The notes: generated by a model from the sequence alone, not told the origin. DNA of 64,000 nucleotides from Vibrio kanaloae (GCF_024347535.1 NZ_AP025497.1:1798001-1862000), one strand, 5' to 3'. Shown: positions 18,874 to 30,059, numbered from the stretch's first letter. Numbers and translations are program-made.

Positions 18874-19028
18874 ATTATTTCCTTTTTTAATCATTTGATT
18901 TTCTGATAATTATTGCGCGACAATTTGCGACACTTACCTCATAGAATCAAGTAATTTGCACTATCTATGTCGAATAGCATCACATAGTCCGAGGAAATGT
19001 TGAAATCATTAAGAAATTCGCTACTCTA

Positions 19029-19043
19029 TTTGTATAGTCAAAT
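19029..19043. promoter_or_regulatory. Possible HutC site in the hutC promoter
   Basis: TTTGTATAGTCAAAT is a partial match to the TTGTATATACA word seen upstream of hutI. HutC repressors usually bind both places. The match is imperfect, so this is a weaker call. Confidence 0.4.
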
Positions 19044-19054
19044 AAGGTTTCATT

Positions 19055-19768
19055 ATGTCAAAAGCACCGCTCTACCTGCAAATAAAACAATTCATAGACG
19101 AGAAAATCACTAGCGGTTATTGGCCAGTTGGTTATCAGATCACCACCGAACTTGAACTCACAGAACAGTTTAATGTGAGTAGAATGACAGTTAATAAAGC
19201 CATTCGAGACCTCGTTTCTGAAGGGAAATTAATCAGAAAACCAAGGCTGGGAACTTTTGTTTGTGAGCCAAATGAAAAAGCCCAATCTCCCTTGCTTGAT
19301 ATCAATAACATCGCGCAAGAGATCAAAGATCGAGGCCAAAAGTATACAAGCAAAGTCATCAAACACGAAAGCAGCAAGGCCGATGAAAGCACCGCCACAC
19401 GGTTAGGTGTTATGATTCACGAAGAAGTTTTTTATAGTGAAATCATACATTTTGCAGATGGATCACCAATTCAGCTAGAGGCTCGATGGGTTAACTCTCT
19501 AGCCGCGCCTAAATACCTTGAACAGGATTTTTCGACATCAACACCTAATGAATACCTTTCAAAAAGTTGCCCATTGAGTGCTATTGAGCATACTGTTGAA
19601 GCCATTATTCCAGACTCAAAAGTTAGAACTTCGCTCAAACTTCTAGAATCAGAACCTTGCCTTCTTTTGAATCGAAGAACATGGAGCAAAGAGCGTCTAA
19701 TCAGCTTTGCATTGCTCTACCATCCTGGTTCTAAGTACAAATTAAGCTCCAAGATAATTCTAGATTAA
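19055..19768 (+). CDS. hutC: Histidine utilization repressor, GntR/HutC family
   Basis: The 237-residue protein has a GntR winged helix at the N-terminus (PLYLQIKQFIDEKI, then LTEQFNVSRMTVNKAIRDL, residues 4-70) and a UTRA ligand-binding domain (residues 90-230, with EARWVN and LNRRTWS). HutC represses the hut genes and is released by urocanate, the first product of histidine breakdown. It lies 113 bases upstream of hutI in the same direction, with an operator-like palindrome in the gap. Confidence 0.93.
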   Translation: MSKAPLYLQIKQFIDEKITSGYWPVGYQITTELELTEQFNVSRMTVNKAIRDLVSEGKLIRKPRLGTFVCEPNEKAQSPLLDINNIAQEIKDRGQKYTSKVIKHESSKADESTATRLGVMIHEEVFYSEIIHFADGSPIQLEARWVNSLAAPKYLEQDFSTSTPNEYLSKSCPLSAIEHTVEAIIPDSKVRTSLKLLESEPCLLLNRRTWSKERLISFALLYHPGSKYKLSSKIILD

Positions 19769-19840
19769 AGAACATTACCCTGAACTCTGATCACATTTTT
19801 GCAACATAAACTTGATTCAAGTAAACGTTTAGCCTATTTA

Positions 19841-19855
19841 TTTGTATATACATTT
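19841..19855. promoter_or_regulatory. HutC operator before hutI
   Basis: The perfect palindrome TGTATATACA (19843-19852) is centred about 35 bases before the hutI start. It matches the core of HutC operators known from Pseudomonas and other proteobacteria. Confidence 0.6.
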
Positions 19856-19881
19856 AATGTTCAGCAAAGATCTAGGTGATT

Positions 19882-21132
19882 ATGAATTTGATCCTCAAAA
19901 ACGCACGAGTGGTCTCTATGAGCTCGGGAGCCGATGGTTATCAGCCCTCTTCCCCTCAAGATATCGTTATCGAAAACGGTAAGATCGTGTCCATCTCTTG
20001 TTCAAACAACGAGGCGCTTGCTTCTGAGTTACAACAAATCAGTGTTGATAGTTCTTTGGGTTACATCACCTATGATTGCAAGAACAAGCTAGTAACACCT
20101 GGGTTAATTGATTGCCACACTCATCTCATATTTGCGGGTAATCGCGCCAACGAGTTTGAGCAGCGTTTGAATGGTGTGTCTTACACCGACATCGCCAAGC
20201 AAGGCGGCGGAATTCTGGCGACAGTCACTGCAACACGCGCAGCACAAGAGTCTGAGCTGGTTGAAATGGCGCTACCTAGACTCGATGGTCTCCTAAGAAG
20301 TGGCGTAACCAGCATCGAAGTAAAATCGGGCTATGGTTTAACGCTTGATGATGAACTCAAAATGTTACGCGCAGCTAAAGCGTTAGAAAATCATCGCCGT
20401 ATTAAGATCACCACCACTCTCCTTGCAGCACATGCTGTGCCGCCCGAATATAAAGAACAACCGGATAGTTATATCGATCTGGTTTGCCAAGAGATCATTC
20501 CTAAAGCCGCAGAACAAGGGTTAGCCGATGCGGTTGATGTGTTCTGCGAATCTATCGGCTTCAACCTAGAACAAACCGAACGTGTATTTGCAGCAGCCAA
20601 AGAGCATGGGCTCGCGATTAAAGGCCACACAGAACAGCTTTCTAATATGGGTGGCAGTGCGCTTGCAGCAAAATACGGCGCACTCTCTGTTGACCATGTT
20701 GAGTACCTTGATGAAGCCGGAGTAAAAGCGCTGGCGAAATCAGGCACTGCTGCGACGTTACTACCTGGTGCTTTTTATTTCTTGAAAGAGACCCAACAGC
20801 CGCCAATTGCATTACTACGTAAACATAATATCCCTATGGCGATTGCTACCGACTTAAACCCCGGCACTTCCCCTTTTGCCGACCTAACACTAATGATGAA
20901 CATGAGCTGTACGTTATTTGGAACAACGCCTGAAGAGGCACTGCGCGGTGTGACTTGCCATGCTGCTTCCGCCATCGGCGACTCACAAAACAAAGGTAAA
21001 ATCGAAATCGGTTATGCCGCAGATTTAGCTATTTGGAATATCGAACATCCAGCCGACCTTAGTTATCAAGTCGGTGTTCCTCATCTGCATAAACGCATCG
21101 TTGATGGCGAGGTGTGCCATGACTCAATCTAA
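19882..21132 (+). CDS. hutI: Imidazolonepropionase
   Basis: HutI hydrolyses imidazolone-5-propanoate to N-formimidoyl-L-glutamate, the third step of histidine degradation. The 416-residue metal-dependent amidohydrolase shows the DCHTHLIF metal-binding motif, [29 protein letters not shown] and DLNPGTSP. I chose ATG 19882, preceded by AGGTGA; an in-frame GTG at 19876 overlaps that SD. The 3' end overlaps hutG by 14 bases, so the operon is tightly coupled. Confidence 0.96.
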   Translation: MNLILKNARVVSMSSGADGYQPSSPQDIVIENGKIVSISCSNNEALASELQQISVDSSLGYITYDCKNKLVTPGLIDCHTHLIFAGNRANEFEQRLNGVSYTDIAKQGGGILATVTATRAAQESELVEMALPRLDGLLRSGVTSIEVKSGYGLTLDDELKMLRAAKALENHRRIKITTTLLAAHAVPPEYKEQPDSYIDLVCQEIIPKAAEQGLADAVDVFCESIGFNLEQTERVFAAAKEHGLAIKGHTEQLSNMGGSALAAKYGALSVDHVEYLDEAGVKALAKSGTAATLLPGAFYFLKETQQPPIALLRKHNIPMAIATDLNPGTSPFADLTLMMNMSCTLFGTTPEEALRGVTCHAASAIGDSQNKGKIEIGYAADLAIWNIEHPADLSYQVGVPHLHKRIVDGEVCHDSI

Positions 21133-22165
21133 GTCCAACAACACCCAATATAACGCAACAACCGTACATAACTTTGAGTGGGCGGGACGTAATGATCTCG
21201 AAGATGGTGCAATGGGTACGCGTGTTCACCAGATCACTAGCCAAATCCAAAATAGTGATTTAAGTAACGAACCGACTAAGAATGCTATCGCCTTAGTTGG
21301 CTTTGCCAGCGATGCTGGAGTGGCAAGAAATAAAGGGCGAGTGGGCGCAAAGCAAGCACCTAATCTTATTCGCAAAGCTCTCGCGAATATGGCTTGGCAC
21401 AACGACACACACATTGCTGATCTTGGCGATGTTGAATGCAATGATGGTCAATTAGAAGTCAGCCAAAAACAGTGCGCTTCTGTGATTGCCAATGCTCTAT
21501 CAACTAACAAAGTGATTACTCTTGGCGGTGGTCACGAAGTGGCTTGGGCGTCGTTCCAAGGTCTCGCTGAGCATTTACATAAAGCTGAACGCCTTCACAA
21601 AGATCAACCTGAATGCAAACCTAACATAGGCATCGTTAACTTTGATGCTCACTTTGATCTTCGCGAATTCGAAAGCGACATCGCCGACGTTAAACCCAGT
21701 TCAGGCACGCCTTTTAACCAGATCAATGATTACTGCCACAAGTATCAGTGGCCGTTTCATTACGCTTGTCTTGGTGTGAGTGCAGCCAGCAATACCAAAG
21801 CGCTGTTTAACAGAGCTGACCAACTGGGCGTTTGGTATGAACACGACCGCAACATGACCCAAATAAACCAAGTCACTCAACTGGTTAAGTTACAAAAATT
21901 CATCGCTAAGTGTGATTACCTCTATCTCACTATAGACCTAGACGTATTCCCAGCAGCGACAGCACCGGGCGTAAGTGCACCCGCGGCAAGAGGCGTGAGC
22001 TATGAAGCACTCGCTCCTTTTTTAGAACAGATTTTCAAACACAGTGAAAAACTCATTATCGCGGACATTGCGGAATACAACCCAGACTATGACATTGATG
22101 GCCAAACCGCTCGTTTGGCAGCTCGTTTGTGTTGGGATATCGCCAATGCAATGGCCAACAACTAA
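21119..22165 (+). CDS. hutG: Formimidoylglutamase
   Basis: HutG hydrolyses N-formimidoyl-glutamate to glutamate and formamide, the last hut step. It belongs to the arginase superfamily, like speB in this window, and has the same metal motifs: [17 protein letters not shown] and TIDLDVFP. I start it at ATG 21119 ([10 protein letters not shown], 348 residues) with an SD GCGAGG inside hutI. An upstream in-frame ATG at 21074 would overlap hutI much more deeply. It is followed by hutU after 48 bases. Confidence 0.94.
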   Translation: MTQSKSNNTQYNATTVHNFEWAGRNDLEDGAMGTRVHQITSQIQNSDLSNEPTKNAIALVGFASDAGVARNKGRVGAKQAPNLIRKALANMAWHNDTHIADLGDVECNDGQLEVSQKQCASVIANALSTNKVITLGGGHEVAWASFQGLAEHLHKAERLHKDQPECKPNIGIVNFDAHFDLREFESDIADVKPSSGTPFNQINDYCHKYQWPFHYACLGVSAASNTKALFNRADQLGVWYEHDRNMTQINQVTQLVKLQKFIAKCDYLYLTIDLDVFPAATAPGVSAPAARGVSYEALAPFLEQIFKHSEKLIIADIAEYNPDYDIDGQTARLAARLCWDIANAMANN

Positions 22166-22213
22166 TCAAGTTATACCGACAGCTATATAACGTGAAACAT
22201 AAGGAATTCCAGA

Positions 22214-23905
22214 ATGACGGAACACAACAATGACCCTCGTCTCGACACGACTCGCGAAATTCGCGCACCGCATGGTACGGCTTTACGTGCTAAATCTTGG
22301 TTAACAGAAGCACCACTACGTATGTTGATGAACAACCTAGATCCAGATGTGGCAGAACACCCACATGCTCTGGTTGTGTACGGTGGTATTGGCCGTGCAG
22401 CTCGTGATTGGAAATGTTATGACAAGATTGTCGAAGTATTAGAACGTCTAGAAGATGACCAAACTCTACTTGTTCAATCAGGGAAACCTGTAGGCGTATT
22501 CCCGACCCACAAAAATGCACCTCGTGTACTGATTGCCAACTCCAACCTTGTTCCACATTGGGCAAACTGGGAACACTTCAACGAGCTCGATAAAGAAGGC
22601 TTGATGATGTATGGACAAATGACAGCAGGTAGCTGGATCTACATTGGCTCACAAGGCATTGTTCAAGGTACTTATGAAACGTTTGTTGCTATCGCGAAAA
22701 AGCACTTCCAAGGCGAAGCAAATGGTAAGTGGGTTCTAACGGGCGGTCTTGGCGGAATGGGGGGGGCTCAGCCTCTTGCTGCGACAATGGCAGGTTTCTC
22801 AATGATTGCGGTTGAGTGTGATGAATCTCGAATCGATTACCGTCTACGCACTGGCTATGTTGACAAGAAAGCCACCAGCTTAGATGAAGCAATGGCTATG
22901 ATTAAAGAGTCAGACACGCCTATTTCTGTTGGTCTATTAGGTAACGCGGCAGATGTATTTCCAGAACTGGTTGAACGCAATATCACTCCCGATGTGGTTA
23001 CTGATCAAACCTCTGCCCACGATCCACTGAACGGCTACTTGCCTCAAGGTTGGACGATGGAGAAAGCCGCACAAGAACGTTTGATTGATGAAGCAAAAGT
23101 CGTGAAGGCAGCTAAACAATCCATGGCTGTTCAAGTACAAGCAATGCTAGACCTTCAGTACCGCGGTGCTGCGACCGTAGATTACGGTAACAACATTCGC
23201 CAAATGGCACTGGAAGAAGGTGTCGAGAATGCATTTGATTTCCCAGGCTTCGTTCCTGCGTATATTCGTCCTCTGTTCTGTGAAGGCATCGGCCCATTCC
23301 GTTGGGCTGCCCTTTCTGGCGACCCTGAAGACATCTATAAAACAGACCAAAAAGTAAAAGAACTGATCCCCGATAACCCACATCTGCACAACTGGCTGGA
23401 TATGGCACGTGAACGCATCCAATTCCAAGGTCTGCCAGCTCGTATCTGTTGGGTTGGCTTAAAAGATCGTGAACGTTTGGGTCAAGCATTCAATGAAATG
23501 GTTAAAAATGGCGAACTGAAAGCACCAGTTGTTATCGGTCGTGACCACCTAGACTCAGGTTCAGTCGCAAGTCCTAACCGTGAAACAGAAGACATGATGG
23601 ATGGATCAGACGCTGTATCAGATTGGCCTCTGCTAAATGCTCTGCTAAATACAGCAGGCGGCGCAACTTGGGTTTCTCTGCACCACGGTGGTGGTGTTGG
23701 AATGGGCTTCTCACAACACTCGGGTATGGTGATTTGTTGTGACGGCAGTGAAGATGCATCGCAACGTATTGCTCGTGTACTTCACAATGATCCGGCAACC
23801 GGTGTTATGCGTCATGCAGATGCAGGCTACGATATAGCCAAGCAATGTGCTAAAGAACAAAAGCTTGATTTACCTATGCTTAACGACGAACTGCGTCATC
23901 TTTAA
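22214..23905 (+). CDS. hutU: Urocanate hydratase (urocanase)
   Basis: HutU hydrates urocanate to imidazolonepropionate using tightly bound NAD as an electrophile. The 563-residue length and motifs are typical: [12 protein letters not shown] at the start, the NAD-binding [28 protein letters not shown], and the C-terminal [15 protein letters not shown] with the active-site region. The SD AAGGAA lies 8 bases before ATG. Its last base overlaps an ATG of the next frame, but hutH most likely begins 15 bases further on. Confidence 0.97.
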   Translation: MTEHNNDPRLDTTREIRAPHGTALRAKSWLTEAPLRMLMNNLDPDVAEHPHALVVYGGIGRAARDWKCYDKIVEVLERLEDDQTLLVQSGKPVGVFPTHKNAPRVLIANSNLVPHWANWEHFNELDKEGLMMYGQMTAGSWIYIGSQGIVQGTYETFVAIAKKHFQGEANGKWVLTGGLGGMGGAQPLAATMAGFSMIAVECDESRIDYRLRTGYVDKKATSLDEAMAMIKESDTPISVGLLGNAADVFPELVERNITPDVVTDQTSAHDPLNGYLPQGWTMEKAAQERLIDEAKVVKAAKQSMAVQVQAMLDLQYRGAATVDYGNNIRQMALEEGVENAFDFPGFVPAYIRPLFCEGIGPFRWAALSGDPEDIYKTDQKVKELIPDNPHLHNWLDMARERIQFQGLPARICWVGLKDRERLGQAFNEMVKNGELKAPVVIGRDHLDSGSVASPNRETEDMMDGSDAVSDWPLLNALLNTAGGATWVSLHHGGGVGMGFSQHSGMVICCDGSEDASQRIARVLHNDPATGVMRHADAGYDIAKQCAKEQKLDLPMLNDELRHL

Positions 23906-23919
23906 TGTCTGGAGAAAAC

Positions 23920-25452
23920 ATGTTGAATTTATTAATTAAACCAGGACAGCTCGGCCTACCTGAACTTCGCAAAGTGAGTCGCAGCCCTGTGAGCTTGTCA
24001 CTCGATCCAGCAGCAATTCCTGACATTGAAGCAAGTACACGCGTTGTAGAGCAAGTGATTGCAGAAGATCGCACTGTGTATGGCATCAATACAGGCTTTG
24101 GCTTGTTGGCAAACACCAAAATTGCGCCTGAAGATCTGGAAGTTCTACAAAAAAGTATCGTACTTTCTCATGCGGCTGGCATAGGCAAATTCATGTCTGA
24201 TGAAACCGTGCGTTTGATGATGGTACTAAAAATTAATAGCTTGTCTCGTGGCTATTCAGGTATTCGACTGAAGGTAATTAATGCTCTAATCGATCTAGTG
24301 AATGCACAAGTTTATCCTTGTGTTCCACAAAAAGGCTCAGTAGGTGCCTCTGGTGACCTTGCTCCACTAGCGCACATGAGTACAGTGCTATTGGGTGAAG
24401 GCCAAGCACGACACAACGGCAAGGTAGTCACCGGCTTAGAAGCAATGAAAATCGCAGGTCTAGAACCAATAACACTAGCACCTAAAGAAGGTTTAGCTCT
24501 GTTAAATGGTACTCAAGCGTCCACAGCATTCGCATTAGAAGGCCTATTCGCTGCGGAAGATTTGTTCGCGTCTGCAACGGTATGTGGTGCTATGTCTGTT
24601 GAAGCCGCACTAGGTAGCCGTCGTCCGTTTGACCCTAGAGTCCATCGTGTTCGTGGTCACCGTGGCCAAATGGATGCAGCTCTGGCTTACCGTCATATGC
24701 TTGATCAAAATAGCGAGATTGGCGAGTCACATACTAGCTGTGAAAAAGTTCAAGACCCGTACTCACTACGCTGTCAGCCCCAAGTTATGGGGGCATGTTT
24801 ACAACAAATCCGTAACTCTGCGGAGACCCTAAATGTTGAAGCGAACTCTGTATCCGATAACCCACTGGTTTTTGCTGAAGATGGCGACATCATTTCAGGC
24901 GGCAACTTCCATGCAGAACCAGTCGCAATGGCTGCGGATAATCTCGCTCTTGCGATTGCAGAGATAGGTAGCCTTTCAGAGCGAAGAATGGCACTGCTTA
25001 TCGATAGCGCATTAAGTAAACTGCCACCTTTCTTAGTTGATAATGGTGGTGTGAACTCAGGTTTCATGATTGCTCAAGTGACCTCTGCTGCGCTGGCAAG
25101 TGAAAACAAAACACTTGCACACCCAGCTTCAATCGACAGTTTACCGACTTCGGCAAACCAGGAAGATCACGTATCAATGGCAACATTTGCGGGACGTCGT
25201 CTTCGATACATGGCTGAAAACACACGTGGCATATTGGCAGTCGAATACTTGGCCGCTGCACAAGGTCTAGACTTCAGAGCGCCGAACCTATCATCACCTC
25301 GTGTAGAAGAAGCGAAACAAATCCTTCGAGAAAAAGTCAGCTTCTATGACAAAGACCGCTACTTTTCACCAGATATTGAACAAGCAAATCTATTATTAAA
25401 GTTGTCAGCACACAACCACCTAATGCCTGAAGGTATTCTGTGTAGCTTCTAG
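23920..25452 (+). CDS. hutH: Histidine ammonia-lyase
   Basis: HutH removes ammonia from histidine to give urocanate, the entry step of the pathway. The 510-residue protein carries the Ala143-Ser144-Gly145 triad within [14 protein letters not shown] that cyclises into the MIO cofactor, and the GINTGFG and [14 protein letters not shown] motifs of the family. I chose ATG 23920 because GGAG lies five bases before it; an ATG at 23905 overlapping the hutU stop lacks an SD. It is the last gene of hutIGUH. Confidence 0.97.
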   Translation: MLNLLIKPGQLGLPELRKVSRSPVSLSLDPAAIPDIEASTRVVEQVIAEDRTVYGINTGFGLLANTKIAPEDLEVLQKSIVLSHAAGIGKFMSDETVRLMMVLKINSLSRGYSGIRLKVINALIDLVNAQVYPCVPQKGSVGASGDLAPLAHMSTVLLGEGQARHNGKVVTGLEAMKIAGLEPITLAPKEGLALLNGTQASTAFALEGLFAAEDLFASATVCGAMSVEAALGSRRPFDPRVHRVRGHRGQMDAALAYRHMLDQNSEIGESHTSCEKVQDPYSLRCQPQVMGACLQQIRNSAETLNVEANSVSDNPLVFAEDGDIISGGNFHAEPVAMAADNLALAIAEIGSLSERRMALLIDSALSKLPPFLVDNGGVNSGFMIAQVTSAALASENKTLAHPASIDSLPTSANQEDHVSMATFAGRRLRYMAENTRGILAVEYLAAAQGLDFRAPNLSSPRVEEAKQILREKVSFYDKDRYFSPDIEQANLLLKLSAHNHLMPEGILCSF

Positions 25453-25485
25453 GAGCTATTGAAAACCCAATAACACGTCACATAT

Positions 25486-25510
25486 ACAAGGGCTATTAAT
25501 TAGCCCTTGT
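25486..25510 (+). terminator. Hairpin after hutH
   Basis: ACAAGGGCTA pairs with TAGCCCTTGT across TTAAT, a perfect 10-bp stem. The following T tract is weak (TGCATTG), so termination may be incomplete. Confidence 0.6.
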
Positions 25511-25631
25511 TGCATTGAGCCAAGACAAACCCTCCACCCAAAATCGTCACATACCATCCAACATTTCCATCTAATCCATTGATATTTATGAAAAGTTAAC
25601 TGGATAGACCATTAGATAGAAGTTAGTTAGC

Positions 25632-25637
25632 TATAAT
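25632..25637 (+). promoter_or_regulatory. Perfect -10 box before the DUF3581 gene
   Basis: TATAAT lies 33 bases before the ATG at 25670, so the mRNA leader would be short, about 25 bases. No clear -35 word is present at the standard distance. Confidence 0.4.
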
Positions 25638-25669
25638 CCACACCAGATTTGATGACTAATAGCGATACT

Positions 25670-26395
25670 ATGTTTCTGACACCTTACTTTTCTACTGAAG
25701 ACAATGAATTTCAATTCACTCGTGAACAAGCTAGCCACTTTGCAAAAAAAGTAGCTGCTGACTTCAACCCAATTCACGATGAAGACAATAAACGCTTTTG
25801 CGTACCTGGTGATCTTTTGTTTGCAGTACTTCTGCAAAAAGAAGGCATTAGCCAAAAAATGCGTTTTGATTTTTCAGGCATGGTTGGTAATGGTATTGCG
25901 CTAAGCATTGACAAAAAATGTGAAAGAGAAAGCTCATTAGTTGATGAAAAAGGCAAAGAATACCTCCACATGTCATGTGAAGGTGAAAAGAGTCACGATC
26001 AAGCATTCATCGAGCACGTGGTAACAAACTACGTTAAGTTTTCAGGCATGAACTTCCCGCACATCATGGTGCCTCTAATGGAAGAACAGCAAATGATGAT
26101 CAACTGCCAACGCCCTCTTGTGATTTATGAGAGCATGGAAGTTGAATTTGTTCGCCTAGACCTAACCAACCCAGAAGTTGAGTTTTCTGGTGCGACTTTT
26201 GATGTTGAAGGCAAACGCGGCATCGTAACCCTGAACTTCGATTTCAAAGAAAACGGTGAAGTAGTAGGTAAAGGCGTAAAACGCATGGTAGCAAGTGGCC
26301 TTAAGCCATACGACCAAGCTTCTGTAGACGACCTAGTAAACCGCTTCAACGAGCGTAAAGAGATGTTTTTAGCTCAGTTCGCAGCCGCTGCTTAA
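25670..26395 (+). CDS. DUF3581 family protein with a hotdog/MaoC-like motif
   Basis: The 241-residue protein begins MFLTPYFSTEDNEF. In the N-terminal third, DFNPIHDEDNKRF resembles the D-x-N-P-x-H active-site loop of MaoC-type (R)-hydratases, followed by VPGDLLFAVLL, so a hotdog fold acting on acyl thioesters is possible. This is inference from one motif; the family has no established function. No signal peptide or membrane helix is seen. An ATG 18 bases further upstream is also in frame; neither has a good SD. A long perfect terminator follows. Confidence 0.8.
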   Translation: MFLTPYFSTEDNEFQFTREQASHFAKKVAADFNPIHDEDNKRFCVPGDLLFAVLLQKEGISQKMRFDFSGMVGNGIALSIDKKCERESSLVDEKGKEYLHMSCEGEKSHDQAFIEHVVTNYVKFSGMNFPHIMVPLMEEQQMMINCQRPLVIYESMEVEFVRLDLTNPEVEFSGATFDVEGKRGIVTLNFDFKENGEVVGKGVKRMVASGLKPYDQASVDDLVNRFNERKEMFLAQFAAAA

Positions 26396-26414
26396 TCAGC
26401 TCTAGAACAAGATC

Positions 26415-26453
26415 AATAAAGCCCAGCTTGATAATCTCAAGCTGGGCTTTATT
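26415..26453. terminator. Strong bidirectional terminator after DUF3581
   Basis: A perfect 17-bp stem (AATAAAGCCCAGCTTGA with its complement at 26437-26453) surrounds a 5-base loop, with T-rich flank on both strands. Confidence 0.92.
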
Positions 26454-26495
26454 ATTTCGGTTACTAGGCCACTAAAGCCTGCACTCAAATTAGCA

Positions 26496-26957
26496 CTAAA
26501 CCCAACGCCTAACCTTTTGTTTGTAATCAACATATTCTGCGCCGAATAATTGTTCTAGTGCTCGCTCTTCGGGTTTGATTTGGAAGTAATTCATGTAGAT
26601 TACGAAGCCAAAGCTAAGCAGTACACTGAAGATATTCTGGAAGAAGTAGCCAAAGCAAAACAGTAGGATGAATAGCCCTAAGTACATTGGGTTTCGGGTG
26701 TAGCCGAAAATGCCGCTGTCCACTACTGCAGAGGCGGTTTCTACTTTAATCGGGTTAACGGTGGTTTTCTGTTTTCGAAATTCCCATATACCGGATAATC
26801 CGACCACGCCACTCAGTGCAATTCCGATCACCAGAACAATGATCTTATAAGGCAATACTATTGCCCCTACACTCAGGTGCTGAGCACTAAAATAAGACGC
26901 GACGAATACTAGTATAAATAGAGCAACCGGTGGGACTTTCAACTCTAGAAATCTCAT
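26496..26957 (-). CDS. Isoprenylcysteine carboxyl methyltransferase family membrane protein
   Basis: From ATG 26957 (MRFLELKVPPVALF, SD AAGGAAA) the protein has 153 residues and four to five hydrophobic helices. The C-terminal part has the family signature GYTRNPMYLG followed by a hydrophobic helix and KPEERALEQLFGAEYVDYKQKVRRWV, the SAM-binding region of ICMT/PEMT-like methyltransferases. Bacterial members methylate unknown small or lipid substrates at the inner membrane. It converges with DUF3581 and is followed downstream, on the plus-strand side, by its shared terminator at 26415. Confidence 0.85.
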   Translation of the reverse strand: MRFLELKVPPVALFILVFVASYFSAQHLSVGAIVLPYKIIVLVIGIALSGVVGLSGIWEFRKQKTTVNPIKVETASAVVDSGIFGYTRNPMYLGLFILLFCFGYFFQNIFSVLLSFGFVIYMNYFQIKPEERALEQLFGAEYVDYKQKVRRWV

Positions 26958-26996
26958 AGCTTTCCTTATTAACAATTCCATTGTTAGTTTAGAAAA

Positions 26997-27016
26997 AGCC
27001 CAGCAATTGCTGGGCT
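26997..27016 (-). terminator. Terminator of ydiJ
   Basis: The perfect palindrome AGCCCAGCAATTGCTGGGCT is followed on the minus strand by TTTTTC. It lies just after the ydiJ stop. Confidence 0.88.
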
Positions 27017-27023
27017 AAATGTA

Positions 27024-30000
27024 TTAAAGAATTTTTGCGAGCGCTTGTAATGGGTGGGCAAGCTTCTCACCCTCAAAACGCTTCACTTGGCTTCGGCAGG
27101 AATACCCCGTCACTAAGCAACGCTCTTTCGGTAAGTCTTGGATCCTTGGCTTCCAACTTAGACCGTATATGTCTTTCGACATTTGTAGCTTATCGACTTC
27201 GTGCCCGAAGGTGCCCGCCATACCACAGCAACCGACAGGAACGCTGGTAAGTGCAGCGCCAAAGTGTTTGAAGATAGCGCCCCACTCTTTTTCAGCATTC
27301 GGCATTTTGGTTTTCTCAGTACAGTGGGCGAACAAGTACCACATTTCCTCACTTGTAGAACGCGCTTCAAAGTCACCGAGCGATGGCATTAACCATTCAT
27401 GCACAGTAAGCACATCAAAGTCGCCGCGCTTATCACCTAAGATCTCGACGTATTCATCGCGGTAACAAAGCACAAGAGCAGGATCGACACCCACTAAAGG
27501 AATACCAATATCCGCCACCATCGACAAGAAATCAGACGTCGATTTGGCTTCACGAGCAAAACGACTTAAGAAGCCTTTGATGTGCAGTGCTTTACCATTT
27601 GGCTTAAACGGCAGTAATACTGGAGTTTTACCAAGCTTTTGAGCCAGAGTGACGAAGTCTTCAATCACCTCTGCATCATAGAAGCTGGTAAACGGGTCTT
27701 GAACGATGAGCACATGCTGTTTCTTCTGTTCAGAAGACAAGCCTTCTAAATACTGTAGGTCGAAGAGTTGCAGCTTTTTACTTGCCAGACGACTTTTTAG
27801 CGTAGGCACAGACATCAGCGGTGCATCAACATAACCGACCGTTTTAGCTGTTGCCGTTTGGATCCACTTTTGACCCAATGTAGCGTTGACTACTTTTGGC
27901 GCTTTCGCCATCAGCGGCAGCATGGTTTCAATATTGGCGACTAAATAGTCTTTTGCTGGGCGCTGGTAACGCGAGTAGTAGATGTTTAAGAATCGAGAAC
28001 GGAAACTTGGAACATCGACTTTAATCGGACATTGACTCGCACACGCTTTACACGCCAAACAACCGTTCATCGCTTCATAAACTTCATGCGAGAAGTCGTA
28101 CTCATGACGTTTGTTCATCGTGTTACGAACACGTTCCACCATGGTTTTAACCGGAGTATTGTCCTTCAGCGCTTCTTGCTCTAAATCAAGAATATCGACG
28201 CCTTGCTCCGTCAGCTGACGCAACCATTCTCTCACGAGGCCTGCACGGCCTTTTGGTGAGTGACGACGGTCTGCCGTGACTTTCATCGAAGGACACATTG
28301 GCGAGCTCGTATCGTAGTTGAAACACAAACCGTTACCGTTACACTCCATCGCTTGCTTAAAGCTATCACGAACTTGTACGTCAATCTGACGATCATAAAA
28401 GCCACGTTTGGTATCAGTCACTTTTACCAATTCAGCATCACTGTCTAATGGCGTACAGATCTTGCCCGGGTTCATCTTGTTGTGTGGGTCGAATGCGGCT
28501 TTAACACGTCTTAATTCGGTAAACAGCTCTTCACCAAAGAAGTCAGGACCATATTCAGAACGAAAGCCTTTACCGTGTTCACCCCACATTAAGCCGCCGT
28601 ATTTCGCCACCAGCTTAACCACTTCATCAGAAACTTCGTGCATCAATGCTTCTTGCATCGGGTCACACAAATCTAAAGCAGGGCGAACGTGCAGTACGCC
28701 CGCGTCAACGTGACCAAACATGCCGTAGTTCAGCTCTTTTGAATCGAGTAACACTCTAAATTCAGAGATAAAATCCGCCAAGTTTTCCGGTGGTACACAG
28801 GTATCTTCAGCAAAAGCGACCGGCTTAGCTCGACCTTTTGCTGCACCTAATAGACCCACCGCTTTTTTACGCATGTTGTAGATTCGGCCAATGCTCGCTA
28901 AGTCGCTGCACACTTGGTAGCCAATCACACCCGCGTCTTCGGTTTCTACCATGGTTTCAAGTTGTGCAGTCAGCGCTTGAACTTGTTGTTCAACTTCCGC
29001 TTCATCTTGGCCAGCAAACTCAACCATGTTGATGCCAAGCATCTCTTTATTTGGCACATCCATCAGCAGGTCGCTCACGGTGTGCCAAACAATATCTTGC
29101 TTCGCAAGATTCAATACTCTTGAATCAACGGTTTCAACAGACAGTGCTTTCGCTTCAACCATGAACGGCGCATTACGCAACGCAGAGTCAAACGTGTTGT
29201 ATTTCACGTTAACCAGTGTTCGAGCTTTTGGAATTGGCGTTAAATTTAGTTTTGCTTCAGTAATGAATGCGAGTGAACCTTCGGCACCGCATAAAACGCG
29301 AGTCAGGTCAAAGCTGTCATCTTGTTCGTTGATTGCATTCTTTAGATCATAGCCTGTTAAAAAGCGATTCAACGGGGGGAATTTATTTAGGATTTGAGCA
29401 CGTTTTTTACGACAAACAGCCTCAGTCACCGCAAGTGCATGGTGAGCAAATTCACCCTCAACGGGTAAGCCGTTTGATAAATCAGATTCTAGACATGAAC
29501 CATCTGCGAACACTGCTTGCAGCGACAACACATGATCAGAGGTTTTCCCGTACTTGAGTGACCCTTGGCCAGAGGCATCGGTATTAACCATGCCACCTAT
29601 AGTTGCTCGGTTACTCGTTGAAAGATCTGGAGAAAAAAAGTAACCGTAGGGACGCACAGCATCGTTCAATTGGTCTTTAACGACGCCAGACTGAACTCTT
29701 ACCCAGCCTTCGTTTTCGTTAATCTCAAGAACCTTATTCATATATCGTGATAGGTCAACCACCACGCCTTTTGTTAATGACTGTCCGTTTGTGCCAGTAC
29801 CACCGCCGCGAGGAGAAAAAGTCACTCGTTCGTAAGCGGATTTAGAACCTACTTTGCCGATCAATGCAACGTCGTGCGTTGTCTTAGGAAGAATGACAGC
29901 CTGTGGCAATTGCTGATAGACACTGTTATCAGTCGCCGCGGCCAAACGGCTAGAATATTGAGATTCAATGTCGCCAGTAAAGCCCACTGTTTTTAAATCA

Positions 30001-30059
30001 TCTAAAAAGCGTACGACTACTGGGTCCACATCAGCATTGAGTTGAAGTCTTGGTAACAT
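27024..30059 (-). CDS. ydiJ: D-2-hydroxyglutarate dehydrogenase-type FAD/Fe-S oxidoreductase
   Basis: The 1011-residue protein matches E. coli YdiJ (1018) in length and domain order. An FAD-linked oxidase domain comes first (RGGGTGTNGQSL, about 85-100), then the FAD-oxidase C-terminal domain, then a ferredoxin-like part with the Cys cluster CLACKACASQCP, then a C-terminal CCG-type domain (GCCGMAGTFGHE). YdiJ is assigned to oxidation of D-2-hydroxyglutarate to 2-oxoglutarate, preventing build-up of this by-product of SerA. Electrons probably go to the quinone pool. Substrate assignment rests on the family. It is divergent from the DUF3334 gene. Confidence 0.88.
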   Translation of the reverse strand: MLPRLQLNADVDPVVVRFLDDLKTVGFTGDIESQYSSRLAAATDNSVYQQLPQAVILPKTTHDVALIGKVGSKSAYERVTFSPRGGGTGTNGQSLTKGVVVDLSRYMNKVLEINENEGWVRVQSGVVKDQLNDAVRPYGYFFSPDLSTSNRATIGGMVNTDASGQGSLKYGKTSDHVLSLQAVFADGSCLESDLSNGLPVEGEFAHHALAVTEAVCRKKRAQILNKFPPLNRFLTGYDLKNAINEQDDSFDLTRVLCGAEGSLAFITEAKLNLTPIPKARTLVNVKYNTFDSALRNAPFMVEAKALSVETVDSRVLNLAKQDIVWHTVSDLLMDVPNKEMLGINMVEFAGQDEAEVEQQVQALTAQLETMVETEDAGVIGYQVCSDLASIGRIYNMRKKAVGLLGAAKGRAKPVAFAEDTCVPPENLADFISEFRVLLDSKELNYGMFGHVDAGVLHVRPALDLCDPMQEALMHEVSDEVVKLVAKYGGLMWGEHGKGFRSEYGPDFFGEELFTELRRVKAAFDPHNKMNPGKICTPLDSDAELVKVTDTKRGFYDRQIDVQVRDSFKQAMECNGNGLCFNYDTSSPMCPSMKVTADRRHSPKGRAGLVREWLRQLTEQGVDILDLEQEALKDNTPVKTMVERVRNTMNKRHEYDFSHEVYEAMNGCLACKACASQCPIKVDVPSFRSRFLNIYYSRYQRPAKDYLVANIETMLPLMAKAPKVVNATLGQKWIQTATAKTVGYVDAPLMSVPTLKSRLASKKLQLFDLQYLEGLSSEQKKQHVLIVQDPFTSFYDAEVIEDFVTLAQKLGKTPVLLPFKPNGKALHIKGFLSRFAREAKSTSDFLSMVADIGIPLVGVDPALVLCYRDEYVEILGDKRGDFDVLTVHEWLMPSLGDFEARSTSEEMWYLFAHCTEKTKMPNAEKEWGAIFKHFGAALTSVPVGCCGMAGTFGHEVDKLQMSKDIYGLSWKPRIQDLPKERCLVTGYSCRSQVKRFEGEKLAHPLQALAKIL

